DNA of 64,000 nt from Enhygromyxa salina (lineage in GTDB: Bacteria; Myxococcota_A; Polyangia; Nannocystales; Nannocystaceae): NCBI RefSeq assembly GCF_002994635.1, contig NZ_PVNL01000030.1, positions 1-64,000 on the forward strand, written 5' to 3'. This document shows positions 26,589 through 35,300 of this stretch, one piece after another. The notes beneath the pieces were generated by a model. The model was not told the DNA's origin. It ran no database searches and saw only the letters and a program-made list of their open reading frames with translations. Made by a program: the position numbers and the translations under genes. Each line of letters starts with the position of its first letter. Position 1 is the stretch's first letter.

Positions 26589-26596
26589 GGAGCACC

Positions 26597-26980
26597 ATGA
26601 TGAACACCCAACGTGTTATCCAAACTTCCCGCAGCCGTCGGCGGGCTGCGCTGCGCCTGCTGTGTGTCGGCGTCGCGCTCACGACGGTCGCCTGCATCGC
26701 GCGCGGCCCCGACGACTACCGCACCGTCACCCGCAGCCTCGTCGACACCAAGACGGGCGACATCGAGGGCTGCTTCGCCGGCCAAAAGGGCAAGGTCGTC
26801 GTCAACTTCACCGTCGAGAAGAAGTCCGGCAAGGTCACCAACGCCGTGGTCGACGAGAAGAACAGCACCGCGTCCGCCGACGTCGGCACCTGCGTCGCGT
26901 CGAAGATCGAGGGCCTCACGCTGTCCGAGCCGGACATGCGCGACGGGGCCGCCAGCTTCACGTGGCAAGTCACGCAGTAG
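26597..26980 (+). CDS. Small lipoprotein with AgmX/PglI C-terminal-like domain
   Basis: A 127-residue lipoprotein with a basic N-terminus and lipobox TVAC (Cys33). The mature part matches the pattern of the myxobacterial AgmX/PglI C-terminal domain: IEGCFAGQKGKVVVNFTVEKKSGKVTNAVV, TCVASKIEGLTL and a final FTW strand, with two Cys at the canonical places. This TonB-C-like domain is found in gliding-motility and energy-transduction proteins of Myxococcota, usually fused to larger proteins; here it stands alone. It lies 8 bp after the OmpA-like gene. A specific motility role is not supported. Confidence 0.75.
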   Translation: MMNTQRVIQTSRSRRRAALRLLCVGVALTTVACIARGPDDYRTVTRSLVDTKTGDIEGCFAGQKGKVVVNFTVEKKSGKVTNAVVDEKNSTASADVGTCVASKIEGLTLSEPDMRDGAASFTWQVTQ

Positions 26981-26998
26981 CAAACGCTCGAACCAAGG

Positions 26999-27033
26999 GT
27001 GGGGGACGACGTTATCGCGCGCTCGTCCCCCAC
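26999..27033 (+). terminator. Strong 11-bp-stem hairpin after the AgmX-like gene
   Basis: GTGGGGGACGA (26999-27009) pairs perfectly with TCGTCCCCCAC (27023-27033) around a 13-nt loop, 18 bp after the upstream stop. No T tract follows. It may terminate or attenuate transcription between the lipoprotein pair and the receiver gene, and it argues that translation of the latter begins downstream. Confidence 0.55.
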
Positions 27034-27049
27034 TGCGTTGCAAAGATGG

Positions 27050-27463
27050 ATGGACAGCCTGCGTCTGTCGCGACACCATGGATCGGTGTCAGGCTCAAAT
27101 CAACGGGTGCTGGTCGTCGATGACGAGCCCGCAGTCCGCAAGATCGCTGAGCGCGTGCTGCAGCGGGTGAACATCGAGGTCGTCAGCGCCAGCGACGGCG
27201 AGCAAGCGCTGGCGCAGCTCGCCGCGCATCCCGACATTGGGCTGATCTTGCTCGACGCGACCTTGCCGGACATGAACGCCGAGCGCCTGCTCTACCTGAT
27301 GCAGCGCCGCGGCTTCTCGACCCTGGTCCTGCTCAGCAGCGGCTTCGGCGAGGAGTGCCTGCCCAGCTCCGAGGAATTTCCCAACGTGCGCGGGTTCCTG
27401 GCCAAGCCCTACTCGGTAGTCACGCTGGCCCAGCGCGTTCAGGAGCTGCTCGAGCCGGCGTGA
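27050..27463 (+). CDS. Single-domain response regulator (CheY-like receiver)
   Basis: A receiver-only protein of about 137 residues: RVLVVDDEPAVRKIAERVL (acidic pair), LILLDATLPDMN with the phospho-acceptor Asp, LLSSG (Ser/Thr switch) and FLAKPY (conserved Lys). No output domain follows. Start choice: an earlier GTG at 26999 begins inside the strong hairpin, so ATG 27050 or GTG 27086 is more likely. The stop overlaps the GTG start of the molybdopterin oxidoreductase by 4 nt. The partner histidine kinase is not in the window. Confidence 0.85.
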   Translation: MDSLRLSRHHGSVSGSNQRVLVVDDEPAVRKIAERVLQRVNIEVVSASDGEQALAQLAAHPDIGLILLDATLPDMNAERLLYLMQRRGFSTLVLLSSGFGEECLPSSEEFPNVRGFLAKPYSVVTLAQRVQELLEPA

Positions 27464-29715
27464 CCACCGACCAGACCCACCACACCTTCTGCCGCATCTG
27501 TGAGGCCCTGTGTGGCCTCGAGGTCAGCACCGAAGGTCACGGCGCGGATCGTCGGATCACCAAGATCCGGCCAGATCCACAGCACGTGGCGACCGACGGG
27601 TTCTCGTGCGTCAAGGGGCTCAAGCAGTACAAGCTCTACGACTCCCCGGATCGGCTGCTGTACCCGCTCGCTCGCGGCCCAAACGGCGACTACGCGCGCG
27701 CGAGCTGGGATCAGGCGACGACGGGGATCGGGGCCAAGCTCGCCCAGCTGCGCCGGGACCACGGCCCCGACTCGATCGCCATGTACGTCGGCACCGCCGC
27801 CGGGTTTGGGGTCCTGCACCCCGCGTTCGCGTCGGGCTTCATGACCGCGATCGGCTCCGGCAGCCTGTACGCCTCGGCCACCCAGGACTGCGCCAACAAG
27901 TTCGCGGTCGCCCGCCACATCTATGGGTTTCCGTTCACCCAGCCGTTCCCGGACCTCGAGCACACGCGCTGCCTGATCGTCGTTGGCGCCAACCCGGCCG
28001 TGTCCAAGTGGTCGTTCTTGCAGGTCTCCAACCCGGTCAAGCGGCTGCGCGAGCTCGAGGCCCGCGGGACCAAGCTGGTGTTCGTGGATCCGCGCAAGAC
28101 CGAGTCCGCCAAGGCGGCCGGCGAGCACGTGTTCATTCGGCCCAACACCGATCCGTTCTTCTATCTGTCGTTCCTGCACGAGGTGCTCGCCCGCGGCGGC
28201 GTCGCGCGCGAGCGGGTCGCCGCGCACATGCGCGGGTTCGAGGCGCTCGACGCCCTCGCCGCCCCGTGGGCCCCCGAGCGCACGGCGGCGGTCACCAAGA
28301 TCCCGGCCGCCAAGCTGCGCGAGCTCGTTGCCGCGTACCTGCAAGCCGACGGCGCCGCGCTCTACAGCTCGACCGGGGTCAACATGGGCAGCCACGGCTC
28401 GATCGGGTTCTGGCTGCAAGAGGTGATCAACGCGATCACGGGCAACCTCGATCGGCGCGGTGGCACCCTGGTCGGGCGCGGGATCGTCGACTTCCCCAAA
28501 TTCGGCGTGAAGCATGGCGTGCTGATGCGCGACGATCGATCGCGGATCGGCAACATCGGGGCGGTCAACGACGCGTTCCCGGGCGGGGTCCTGGCCGACG
28601 AGATCCTGACCCCCGGCCCCAAGCAGGTGCGGGCGCTGGTCGTGACCGGCGGCAACCCGCTGCTGACCATGGCCAACGCGGGCCGCCTGCGCGAAGCGTT
28701 CGAGCAGCTCGAGCTGTTGGTGTGCCTGGACATCTTCCAGGGCGAGACCGCTTCGCTCGCGCACTGGGTGCTGCCCTGCACCTCGCCCATGCAGCGGCCG
28801 GATCTGCCGTTCATCTTTCCGCTGCTGCTGGGCATGCAGTCCAAGCCGTACTTGCAGGCCACCCGCGAGGTGATCCCGCCCCAGGGCGAGCAGCGCGACG
28901 AGGCCACGATCTACCTGGATCTGTGCCGGGCCGCGGGCGTGAACTTGTTCGGCTCTCGGGTCGCGCAGCGCATGCTCGAGCTCGGGAAGTGGCGGTGGTC
29001 GAGCAAGCACCCCGACCGCCAGCCCGCGCTGCCCCAGGAGCTGCTGCTCGACGTGCTGCTGCGGGTCTCGGGCCAGGGCGGGTTCGCCAAGCTGCTCGCC
29101 CACCCCCACGGGCGCGCGCGCGAGCCCCACGTCGCCGACGACTTCCTGGGCCAGCGCGTCCTGACCCCCGACGGCAAGCTCGACCTGTGCCCGGGTCCGA
29201 TGTTGGCCGCGGCCCAGCAGCTCGAGGACCACTTCGAGCGTGAGCGTCGGGACGCGCACCGGCTCAAGCTCATCACCAAGCGCCAGATCAGCACCCACAA
29301 CTCGTGGACCCACAACCTGCAGGACTTCGTGCCGACTGACAGCAATCACCTCTACGTGCACCCGCAAGACGCGGCGCGGCTCGGCCTGAGCGAGGGTGAC
29401 TACGCCGACGTCCGCACCCAGACCGCCGTCGTGCGGGTGCCCGTGCGCCTGCTCGCCGATCTGATGCCCGGCGCCGTGGCCTTGCCGCACGGGTGGGGCC
29501 ACCAGCACGCGCGGGGCCTGTCGGTCGCCTCCGCGACGCGGGGCGTCAACGTCAACTTGCTCGCGGCCGACGGCGCCGAGCAGCTCGAGCAGGTCTCGGG
29601 CATGGCCCACCTCACTGGCTTCGTGGTTGATGTCACGCCCGCTGCGGGGCCCTTCGACCCCACCAGGTGGTCCGGGATCGGCGTCGACGACCCCGCTGGC
29701 GCCGTCGCGGGATGA
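27460..29715 (+). CDS. Molybdopterin-dependent oxidoreductase with N-terminal 4Fe-4S site
   Basis: A 751-residue enzyme of the DMSO reductase superfamily (FdhA/NasA/thiosulfate reductase-like). The N-terminus FCRICEALCGLEV with a later FSCVKG gives the CxxCxxxC...C motif for a 4Fe-4S cluster. QDCANKFAVARH contains a Cys at the usual Mo-ligand region. The MGD-binding parts follow (VVGANPAVSKWSFLQ, VDPRKTESAKAAGEHVFIRPNTDPFFYLSFLHE, SSTGVNMGSHGS, VVTGGNPLLTMAN, and the C-terminal THNSWTHNL...LPHGWGHQHARGL). No signal peptide is seen, so it is cytoplasmic. The substrate cannot be told. The GTG start is coupled to the receiver gene, an unusual pairing. Confidence 0.9.
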   Translation: MTTDQTHHTFCRICEALCGLEVSTEGHGADRRITKIRPDPQHVATDGFSCVKGLKQYKLYDSPDRLLYPLARGPNGDYARASWDQATTGIGAKLAQLRRDHGPDSIAMYVGTAAGFGVLHPAFASGFMTAIGSGSLYASATQDCANKFAVARHIYGFPFTQPFPDLEHTRCLIVVGANPAVSKWSFLQVSNPVKRLRELEARGTKLVFVDPRKTESAKAAGEHVFIRPNTDPFFYLSFLHEVLARGGVARERVAAHMRGFEALDALAAPWAPERTAAVTKIPAAKLRELVAAYLQADGAALYSSTGVNMGSHGSIGFWLQEVINAITGNLDRRGGTLVGRGIVDFPKFGVKHGVLMRDDRSRIGNIGAVNDAFPGGVLADEILTPGPKQVRALVVTGGNPLLTMANAGRLREAFEQLELLVCLDIFQGETASLAHWVLPCTSPMQRPDLPFIFPLLLGMQSKPYLQATREVIPPQGEQRDEATIYLDLCRAAGVNLFGSRVAQRMLELGKWRWSSKHPDRQPALPQELLLDVLLRVSGQGGFAKLLAHPHGRAREPHVADDFLGQRVLTPDGKLDLCPGPMLAAAQQLEDHFERERRDAHRLKLITKRQISTHNSWTHNLQDFVPTDSNHLYVHPQDAARLGLSEGDYADVRTQTAVVRVPVRLLADLMPGAVALPHGWGHQHARGLSVASATRGVNVNLLAADGAEQLEQVSGMAHLTGFVVDVTPAAGPFDPTRWSGIGVDDPAGAVAG

Positions 29716-29758
29716 CCGCTGGCCTCGCCCGCGCTTGCGGTGCTAAGTCTGCCCCGCG

Positions 29759-30643
29759 ATGCCGCTGCTGGCCCTGCTCACCTTCACCTTCGCCGCGCTG
29801 CTGGCCGGCCTGACCGTCGGCGTGCTGCTCAACCGGACCGCCCTCGAGCGCCGCGTCGACGCCCAGGTCGTCGAGCTGTTCGCGGAGATCGAGACGCTCC
29901 CGACCTACTACAAGGAGGCCGACGTCGCCGCGCTGCCCGAGCCGGCCCGCCGCTTCTTCCAGCGCAACCTGCACGAGGGCATGCCGCATCAGTCGTGTGT
30001 GCGCGTGCGCGAGGCAGGCACGACCCGCCACCGACCCGGGCAGCCGTGGACCGAGTTCGTCGCCGAGGAGTACATGGTCGCGAGCCCGCCCGGGATGCTG
30101 TGGTTCGCGCGGCTGCGACCGTTTCCGCTGGTCTGGATCGACGTGCTGAGCACCTACCTGCGGGGCCGCGCCCGCATGCAGGCCAAGCTCATGAGCTCGG
30201 TCAGCTCGATTGACGACAGCGATGAGCTGACACGACGTGCCAGCTTGCTGCGGCATGTCGCCGGGCTCGCGCTGTTTCCCGGGGCGCTGTTGCCCGCCGA
30301 CGATCGCGAGTGGGGCGAACACGGCGAGGACTCGGCGAGCTTCACCCTGCGCGATGGGGTGATTGAGGTCACGGGGGTGTTCTTCTTCGACGAGCTTGGG
30401 AACGTCGTTCGGTTCGAGACGGATGAGCGGCCGTACGAGGGGGCGAAGCCGCCGGGGGCAGCTCGCTGGGTGGTGCGGTATGCGGAGCACCGTGGGTTTG
30501 GCTCGGGTGGGGATCTGCAGCTGCCGACGAAGATCGACATGGAGTGGCACGTGGCGGGGCAGGTGTTTCACTATGTCGAGAAGCGGGTTGAAGGGTTTGA
30601 ACTCGATATCCCGCGACGGTGGGATACCGGTCGGGAGGAGTGA
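29759..30643 (+). CDS. DUF6544-like membrane-anchored protein
   Basis: A 294-residue protein of unknown function. Residues 1-25 are a hydrophobic N-terminal anchor (LLALLTFTFAALLAGLTVGVLL). The rest resembles the DUF6544/DUF6920 family, with LPEPARRFFQRNL near residue 58, MVASPPGMLWFARLR, the repeated W/F-rich strands, GVFFFDELGNVVRFETDERPY and the terminal AEHRGFGSGGDLQLPTKIDMEW segment. These proteins are thought to face the periplasm, and no activity is known. It lies 43 bp after the oxidoreductase gene and is followed at once by a hairpin terminator. The family assignment is from pattern memory. Confidence 0.7.
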   Translation: MPLLALLTFTFAALLAGLTVGVLLNRTALERRVDAQVVELFAEIETLPTYYKEADVAALPEPARRFFQRNLHEGMPHQSCVRVREAGTTRHRPGQPWTEFVAEEYMVASPPGMLWFARLRPFPLVWIDVLSTYLRGRARMQAKLMSSVSSIDDSDELTRRASLLRHVAGLALFPGALLPADDREWGEHGEDSASFTLRDGVIEVTGVFFFDELGNVVRFETDERPYEGAKPPGAARWVVRYAEHRGFGSGGDLQLPTKIDMEWHVAGQVFHYVEKRVEGFELDIPRRWDTGREE

Positions 30644-30672
30644 GGCGAGACGCATTAGCGTAGCGTTTCGCC
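30644..30672 (+). terminator. Hairpin directly after the DUF6544-like stop codon
   Basis: GGCGAGACGC (30644-30653) pairs with GCGTTTCGCC (30663-30672) with one G-U-type pair and a 9-nt loop, starting at the first base after the stop. No T tract follows, as often in GC-rich genomes. Confidence 0.5.
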
Positions 30673-30730
30673 CCAACTCGAGCGCGAGCTCGCGTGAACA
30701 ACCAGTCCCGCTCTGTTTCGAGGGATCGCA

Positions 30731-30756
30731 TGCGTGAGGTCTGCGTGAGGCACGCA
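30731..30756. promoter_or_regulatory. Direct repeat and dyad upstream of family-X gene 2
   Basis: TGCGTGAGG occurs at 30731-30739 and 30742-30750, and the second copy opens a perfect dyad TGCGTG-AGG-CACGCA (30742-30756). It sits in the 278-bp spacer before the gene at 30922 and is a possible operator; the spacer also has the palindrome CGCGAGCTCGCG (30683-30694). Confidence 0.3.
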
Positions 30757-30921
30757 TTGGTGAGTCGCTTCGGAACCCTCGCTGTACCCCTGCGTGGCCT
30801 CATTTCGCGCCTAGGCCGCTCTACGGACGGGCCTTGCGCTCGATGGCCGAACGACTCTATGCTCCTCGCAGCCAACCAGCTCCGTTGCTCGTAGGCGCCC
30901 CACCGAAGAACGGCAGAACAC

Positions 30922-31413
30922 ATGGCGATCCCCTTCGACGATGTCATAACTCACGAGGATGATGGGTGCGTGCTCACCATGGACAATCGCTACTATCCAG
31001 TGGTGTTTTGTCATATGAATGGGGCGTTCACGCTCAAATCAGTGGAGTTCTTCTTTGGGACATGGCGTGCCCAACTGGCGAAATACGCCCACTCCCAGAA
31101 CGAGGCCATCGTCACGATCTTGGTGCTGTCGAGCCTTCGGCCGCCGCCCGCCACCGTGCGGAAAGCCGCGGGCGAATACGTGAAGATGGACGCCCACACG
31201 CCCGGCCTTCTGTGCGTGAACTTCGTCGTCACGAACCCGCTCATGCGAGGCGTGATCACGGCGATCGTCTGGATCGCGGGCAGCGAAAACACCAACGCCG
31301 CCTACTTCCCCACGATCGAAGACGCCGTTCGGGCGTCCAACAAGAGCCTCGAAGCTGCCGGCTTCCCGACCTCGTCGCTCGACCCCAGCACTTACCAGGC
31401 CCCCACTGCATAG
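30922..31413 (+). CDS. Family-X protein 2 (paralogue of genes at 9004 and 51426)
   Basis: A 163-residue protein of unknown function. It carries the family motif TNPLMRGVITAIVWI around residue 110, an N-terminal strand YYPVVFCHMNG, a following W-R helix (FGTWRAQLAKYA), a second strand (IVTILVLSS), a helix starting PPPATVRKAAGEY, and a C-terminal helix before SLDPSTY. The alternation suggests a compact alpha/beta, possibly STAS-like domain without catalytic motifs. No signal peptide or membrane segment is apparent. Its base composition is lower in GC than that of neighbours. It ends 2 bp before the SDR gene, so the two are likely cotranscribed. Confidence 0.75.
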   Translation: MAIPFDDVITHEDDGCVLTMDNRYYPVVFCHMNGAFTLKSVEFFFGTWRAQLAKYAHSQNEAIVTILVLSSLRPPPATVRKAAGEYVKMDAHTPGLLCVNFVVTNPLMRGVITAIVWIAGSENTNAAYFPTIEDAVRASNKSLEAAGFPTSSLDPSTYQAPTA

Positions 31414-31415
31414 CG

Positions 31416-32303
31416 ATGTCTCGCCCAAGTCCTCTCGTCGTGTTCATTACGGGCACCAGCAGCGGGATTGGTGAAGCGCTGGCGCTGCACCGAGCCCGCC
31501 TGGGGGACACCGTTTTTGCGACCATGCGAAATCTGGACGCAGGGTCCACGCTCGAGAAAATTGCGGCGGAGGAAAACCTCGACCTTCGGCTACTCGCGCT
31601 CGATCTCACCGACGATGAGTCGGTCACACGCGCGGTCTCAGACGCGCTCGACCAGACCGGGCATATCGACGTTCTGATCAACAACGCCGGGATCAGCACG
31701 ATTCAGACCGTTGAAGGCTCCCTCGCGGCCGCGAGGGAGACGTTCGAGGTCAACTACTTCGGCATGCTGAAGACGATTACGGCTGTCTTGCCGTCAATGC
31801 GCGAGCGGCGTTCCGGTACGATCATCAACGTGAGCTCTGTGACCGGCGTCGTCGCGAACGCAGGCAGTGGGGCCTACGCCGCCAGCAAGCACGCCATCGA
31901 GGCGATGTCCGAGTCCCTGGCGCTCGAGGTCATCAGCTTGGGTATTCGAGTCATCATCCTCGAGCCGGGCTTCATCGCGACGCCAATTTTCCCGAAGGCG
32001 CAAGGCGGGGAGCCGCCGAGTGGCCCCTACGCCAAGCACATTCGTCGCGGTCGGCTCATTTACTCCGATCCGGCGAAACGTGCCATGCCTGCGGTCACTG
32101 TGGCCGAGGTCGTCGCGGGTGCGCTCACCGATCCGGAGCCCAAGCTGCGGTATTATGCGGGCTCCGCAAAGCCGCTCATGCACGGCCGACGTCGGACTTC
32201 AGACGAAGAATGGTTGAGCCTGGGTCAGGTCGCCGACGATGATGACGAGGCGTGGTTTGCGTTGATCGCAAAGACGGTCAACCTGGCGCTCGTGGAAGAG
32301 TAG
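31416..32303 (+). CDS. Short-chain dehydrogenase/reductase
   Basis: A 295-residue classical SDR. It has TGTSSGIG (cofactor loop), LALDLTDDESV with the Asp that follows strand 3, NNAG, the catalytic Ser in INVSSVTG and YAASKHA (Tyr-x3-Lys). The segment ALEVISLGIRVIILEPGFIATPIF is typical of the 17-beta-HSD/retinol-dehydrogenase-like subgroup. The substrate is unknown. It begins 2 bp after family-X gene 2. Its 3' end overlaps the 3' end of the convergent PKS gene by 26 bp. The location could suggest tailoring of the polyketide, but it is not in the PKS operon. Confidence 0.88.
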   Translation: MSRPSPLVVFITGTSSGIGEALALHRARLGDTVFATMRNLDAGSTLEKIAAEENLDLRLLALDLTDDESVTRAVSDALDQTGHIDVLINNAGISTIQTVEGSLAAARETFEVNYFGMLKTITAVLPSMRERRSGTIINVSSVTGVVANAGSGAYAASKHAIEAMSESLALEVISLGIRVIILEPGFIATPIFPKAQGGEPPSGPYAKHIRRGRLIYSDPAKRAMPAVTVAEVVAGALTDPEPKLRYYAGSAKPLMHGRRRTSDEEWLSLGQVADDDDEAWFALIAKTVNLALVEE

Positions 32304-35300
32304 CCGCCCGAGCCTCGCGCAAGTAGCTGCAGAGCGTCTCGGGAGCGAAGGTCGGCACGTAGTGTCCGGAGTGATCGAGAATGCGATGCTCCGCCGACAT
32401 GGCTAGATCTGCGATCTGACCGCTGGCCTCCGGTGGAACGAGTGGATCGTTGATTGCCGACACCACGATCGTGGGTTGGCGAATCTGAGCCAGTTCATCC
32501 CGGAAGTCCCAGGTCGTGAGCATCTTGTGATAGGCGATATCGAAGCTCCGCTGATCTTGCCCGTGATAGACCATGCTCCTGATGACCTCTCGTTGGTCAG
32601 GGGGAGCGGCAGCGAGGAGTTGTTCGAAGTGCGTGTTCAGGGTCGTCACCATATTCGCGGAATCGACGGCTGTCTCGGCGCTCCCGAGCTTGGCCGTCGT
32701 GTTGACGAGGACCATGCGTGAGACCAGATCCGGTCGAACGACGGACAACTTCTGGGCGACGAAGCCCCCAAACGACCAGCCAACGAGGGTGACGCCGGTC
32801 AGCTCGAGCGCGTCGAACACCCAGCACAGCCAGGCAACGAGCTGGGACATGTCGTCGAGGTCGCCGCTCCGCCTACTACGCCCGGAACCAGGGTAATTGA
32901 CCGCGAGGACTCGGTGGTCCGCCATCATGCGCTTGATGACGGGCGTCCAGATCGGCCACTCGCTGTTGAACGGTGCCAGCAGCACCAGCGGCGCGCCCTC
33001 GCCGAACTCGGCGACCTCGATCTCGAAGCTATCGGCCAGCGAACACATCCACGTCGTGGACGCGGGCTCGAGCGCGTAGCCCCCCGGCAGCTGCTCGGCC
33101 GCGACCTGCCGCACGTCGACGCGGCCGGGCGATGGAGGCTGAGCATAGTCGAACTCGCGGGATTTTGGGGCCACTTCGTCTCCTCGAATCGCGGCAGCCA
33201 ACGACCGAACAGAGAACGACTGGGAGCTGAACAGCAGCTGCAGACCAACGGAGAATTCTCGCTGGACGGCGGCCATGAACGCAATGATCGACAGTGAGTC
33301 CGCGTGGGTATCTCGGGCGAGGTCGGTGTCGAGCTCGGGGGCCACGGCGAGCGTACTCTTGGCCAGCTCGCACAGCCGCGACTCGATGGTCTGCGAGCTG
33401 TCGCCGAGGAGCGTGAGGTCGATGGGACCAAGGTTGCGTGCCCGCAGCCCGTCGATCCTGGCGAGCGCGTGACCCTCGAGGGACTCGAACAACACGTCGA
33501 ACACCACCTCATCAGCTTGGGACGCCGCGTCCTCCTGCCAGAGGTGCAGGCGGAGCTTGGCCGGCAGCTCGGCGAAGACCTGCGCGCGGGCCCAGCTGAT
33601 GATCTCGTAGGCGATCGGCGTCGCTCCGCGGCCAGAGCTGAGCCACAGTCCAAGCTGGACCGCCGCGTCGAGGTGTGCCGGGTGCAGTGGATAGTCGCCG
33701 AGGTCTGACGGTCGAGGCTTGAGCTCGAGGTCGAAGGCCCCGCTCTCGGTCAGCAACTGCGCGACAAAGGCTGCCGGGGATGTCGGCGTACACGCGAACG
33801 GCATCGGCCCAATCGTAGCGATGGCCTCGGTCGTGTGTACGCTCGTTGGCCGCGGGCTCGACGGCTCCTGGGAGCTCAATGAACCGCGGGCAAGGAGCTG
33901 CCACGTGTCCGATCGCTCGGCATCTTGGGCGTGGAGCTCATACTCCGCGATGCCAGCTTTCAGCGGATGGACCAACAATTGGACCGTGGTCTCTCGCTCG
34001 CTCACCAGCGTCAGGCTCGACTCGAGCTGCGCAGCAACTTCCGTTGGACCCGAGCCGCCTGAGACTTGGTCGGCGGCGAGCAGGGCCATCGACAACATGA
34101 CCGCGGGATGCAGGTGCGTCGACGCCCCCTTGACGTGAAGTGGCAGTTGGCTGGGGTCGAGGATCGCGCGGAACTGTGCGACGGCGAGTGGCGACGCGAT
34201 GCGTTCACCGAGCAGGCCCAACGAGCGCGTGGTCCTGGTCCGGCGCTTCGAGACCTCGAGCCAGTAGCGTTGGCGCTGGAACGCGTAGGTCGGCAGGTCG
34301 ACCTGCCGCGGCTGATACCGCCGCAGCACCGCCGCCCAGTCCAGCTTGACGCCGCATGCGTGCAACGAACCCAGGCACCTGGCCAGTCCCTCGGCTTCCG
34401 ACTCGTCTCGCCGCAGGGATGTCACCACGTTGATCTGCTCGTTGTCGTGCAGGCAGCTGCTCGCCATCGCGGCCAGCACCGCCTGGGGGCCGAGCTCCAC
34501 CATCACGCCCACACGCTGGCTCTCCAGGGTCCGCACGCCGTCCAGGAACCGCACCGCCTGGCGTACGTGCCGGACCCAGTAGTCCGGGTCCGTCAGCTGC
34601 TCCTTGGTGGCGATCCCACCCGTCACGTTCGACACGACCGCGAGCGTCGGCGCCTGGAGGCTCAGTGACTGCACGACCGCGCGAAACTCTGCGAGCATCG
34701 GCTCCATCCGCGACGAGTGAAATGCATGGCTCACGGTCAACCGACGGGTCTTGCAGCCCTGGCCCGCGAAGTGCTCGCTCAGCGCGAGGATCGGTCGTTC
34801 GTCGCCAGACACCACGGTCGACAGCGGACCGTTGAGTCCCGCGATGTCGACTCCGGGGTACCGCTCGAGCACCGCCACGACGTCCTGCTCCGAGGCCTGG
34901 ATCGACAGCATCGCGCCGCCGGACGGCAGCGCCTGCATGAGCCGGCCCCTCGCCGCGACCAGCTTGCAGGCATCGGCGAGCGAGAACACTCCGGCCACGT
35001 GCGCCGCGACGACCTCGCCGATCGAGTGCCCGAGCAGGATGTCCGGCGCGAGTCCCCACGACGCGAGCAGCCGAAACAGCGCCAGCTCCAGCGCAAACAG
35101 GGCCGGCTGCGTGTACGCCGTCTGATCCAGCAACTCGGCCGACTGCTCCCCGGTCGCGGTGAGCATCAGCTCGCGCAGCGATACGTCGAGGTAGGGGTCG
35201 AACTCGGTGAAGATTTGCTCGAGCGTGGTGCCGAACTCCGGGTACGCCTGCGCGAGCTCACGGCCCATCCCGAGGCGTTGTGAGCCCTGACCCGTGAACA

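Noticed and set aside
27001..27031. Riboswitch in front of the receiver gene
   Set aside because: Only one hairpin is visible and no conserved aptamer elements could be recognised; kept as terminator/attenuator.
27439..29610. 723-codon minus-strand frame opposite the molybdoenzyme
   Set aside because: The plus strand has the Fe-S and MGD motifs and a coupled start; the minus frame is compositional only.
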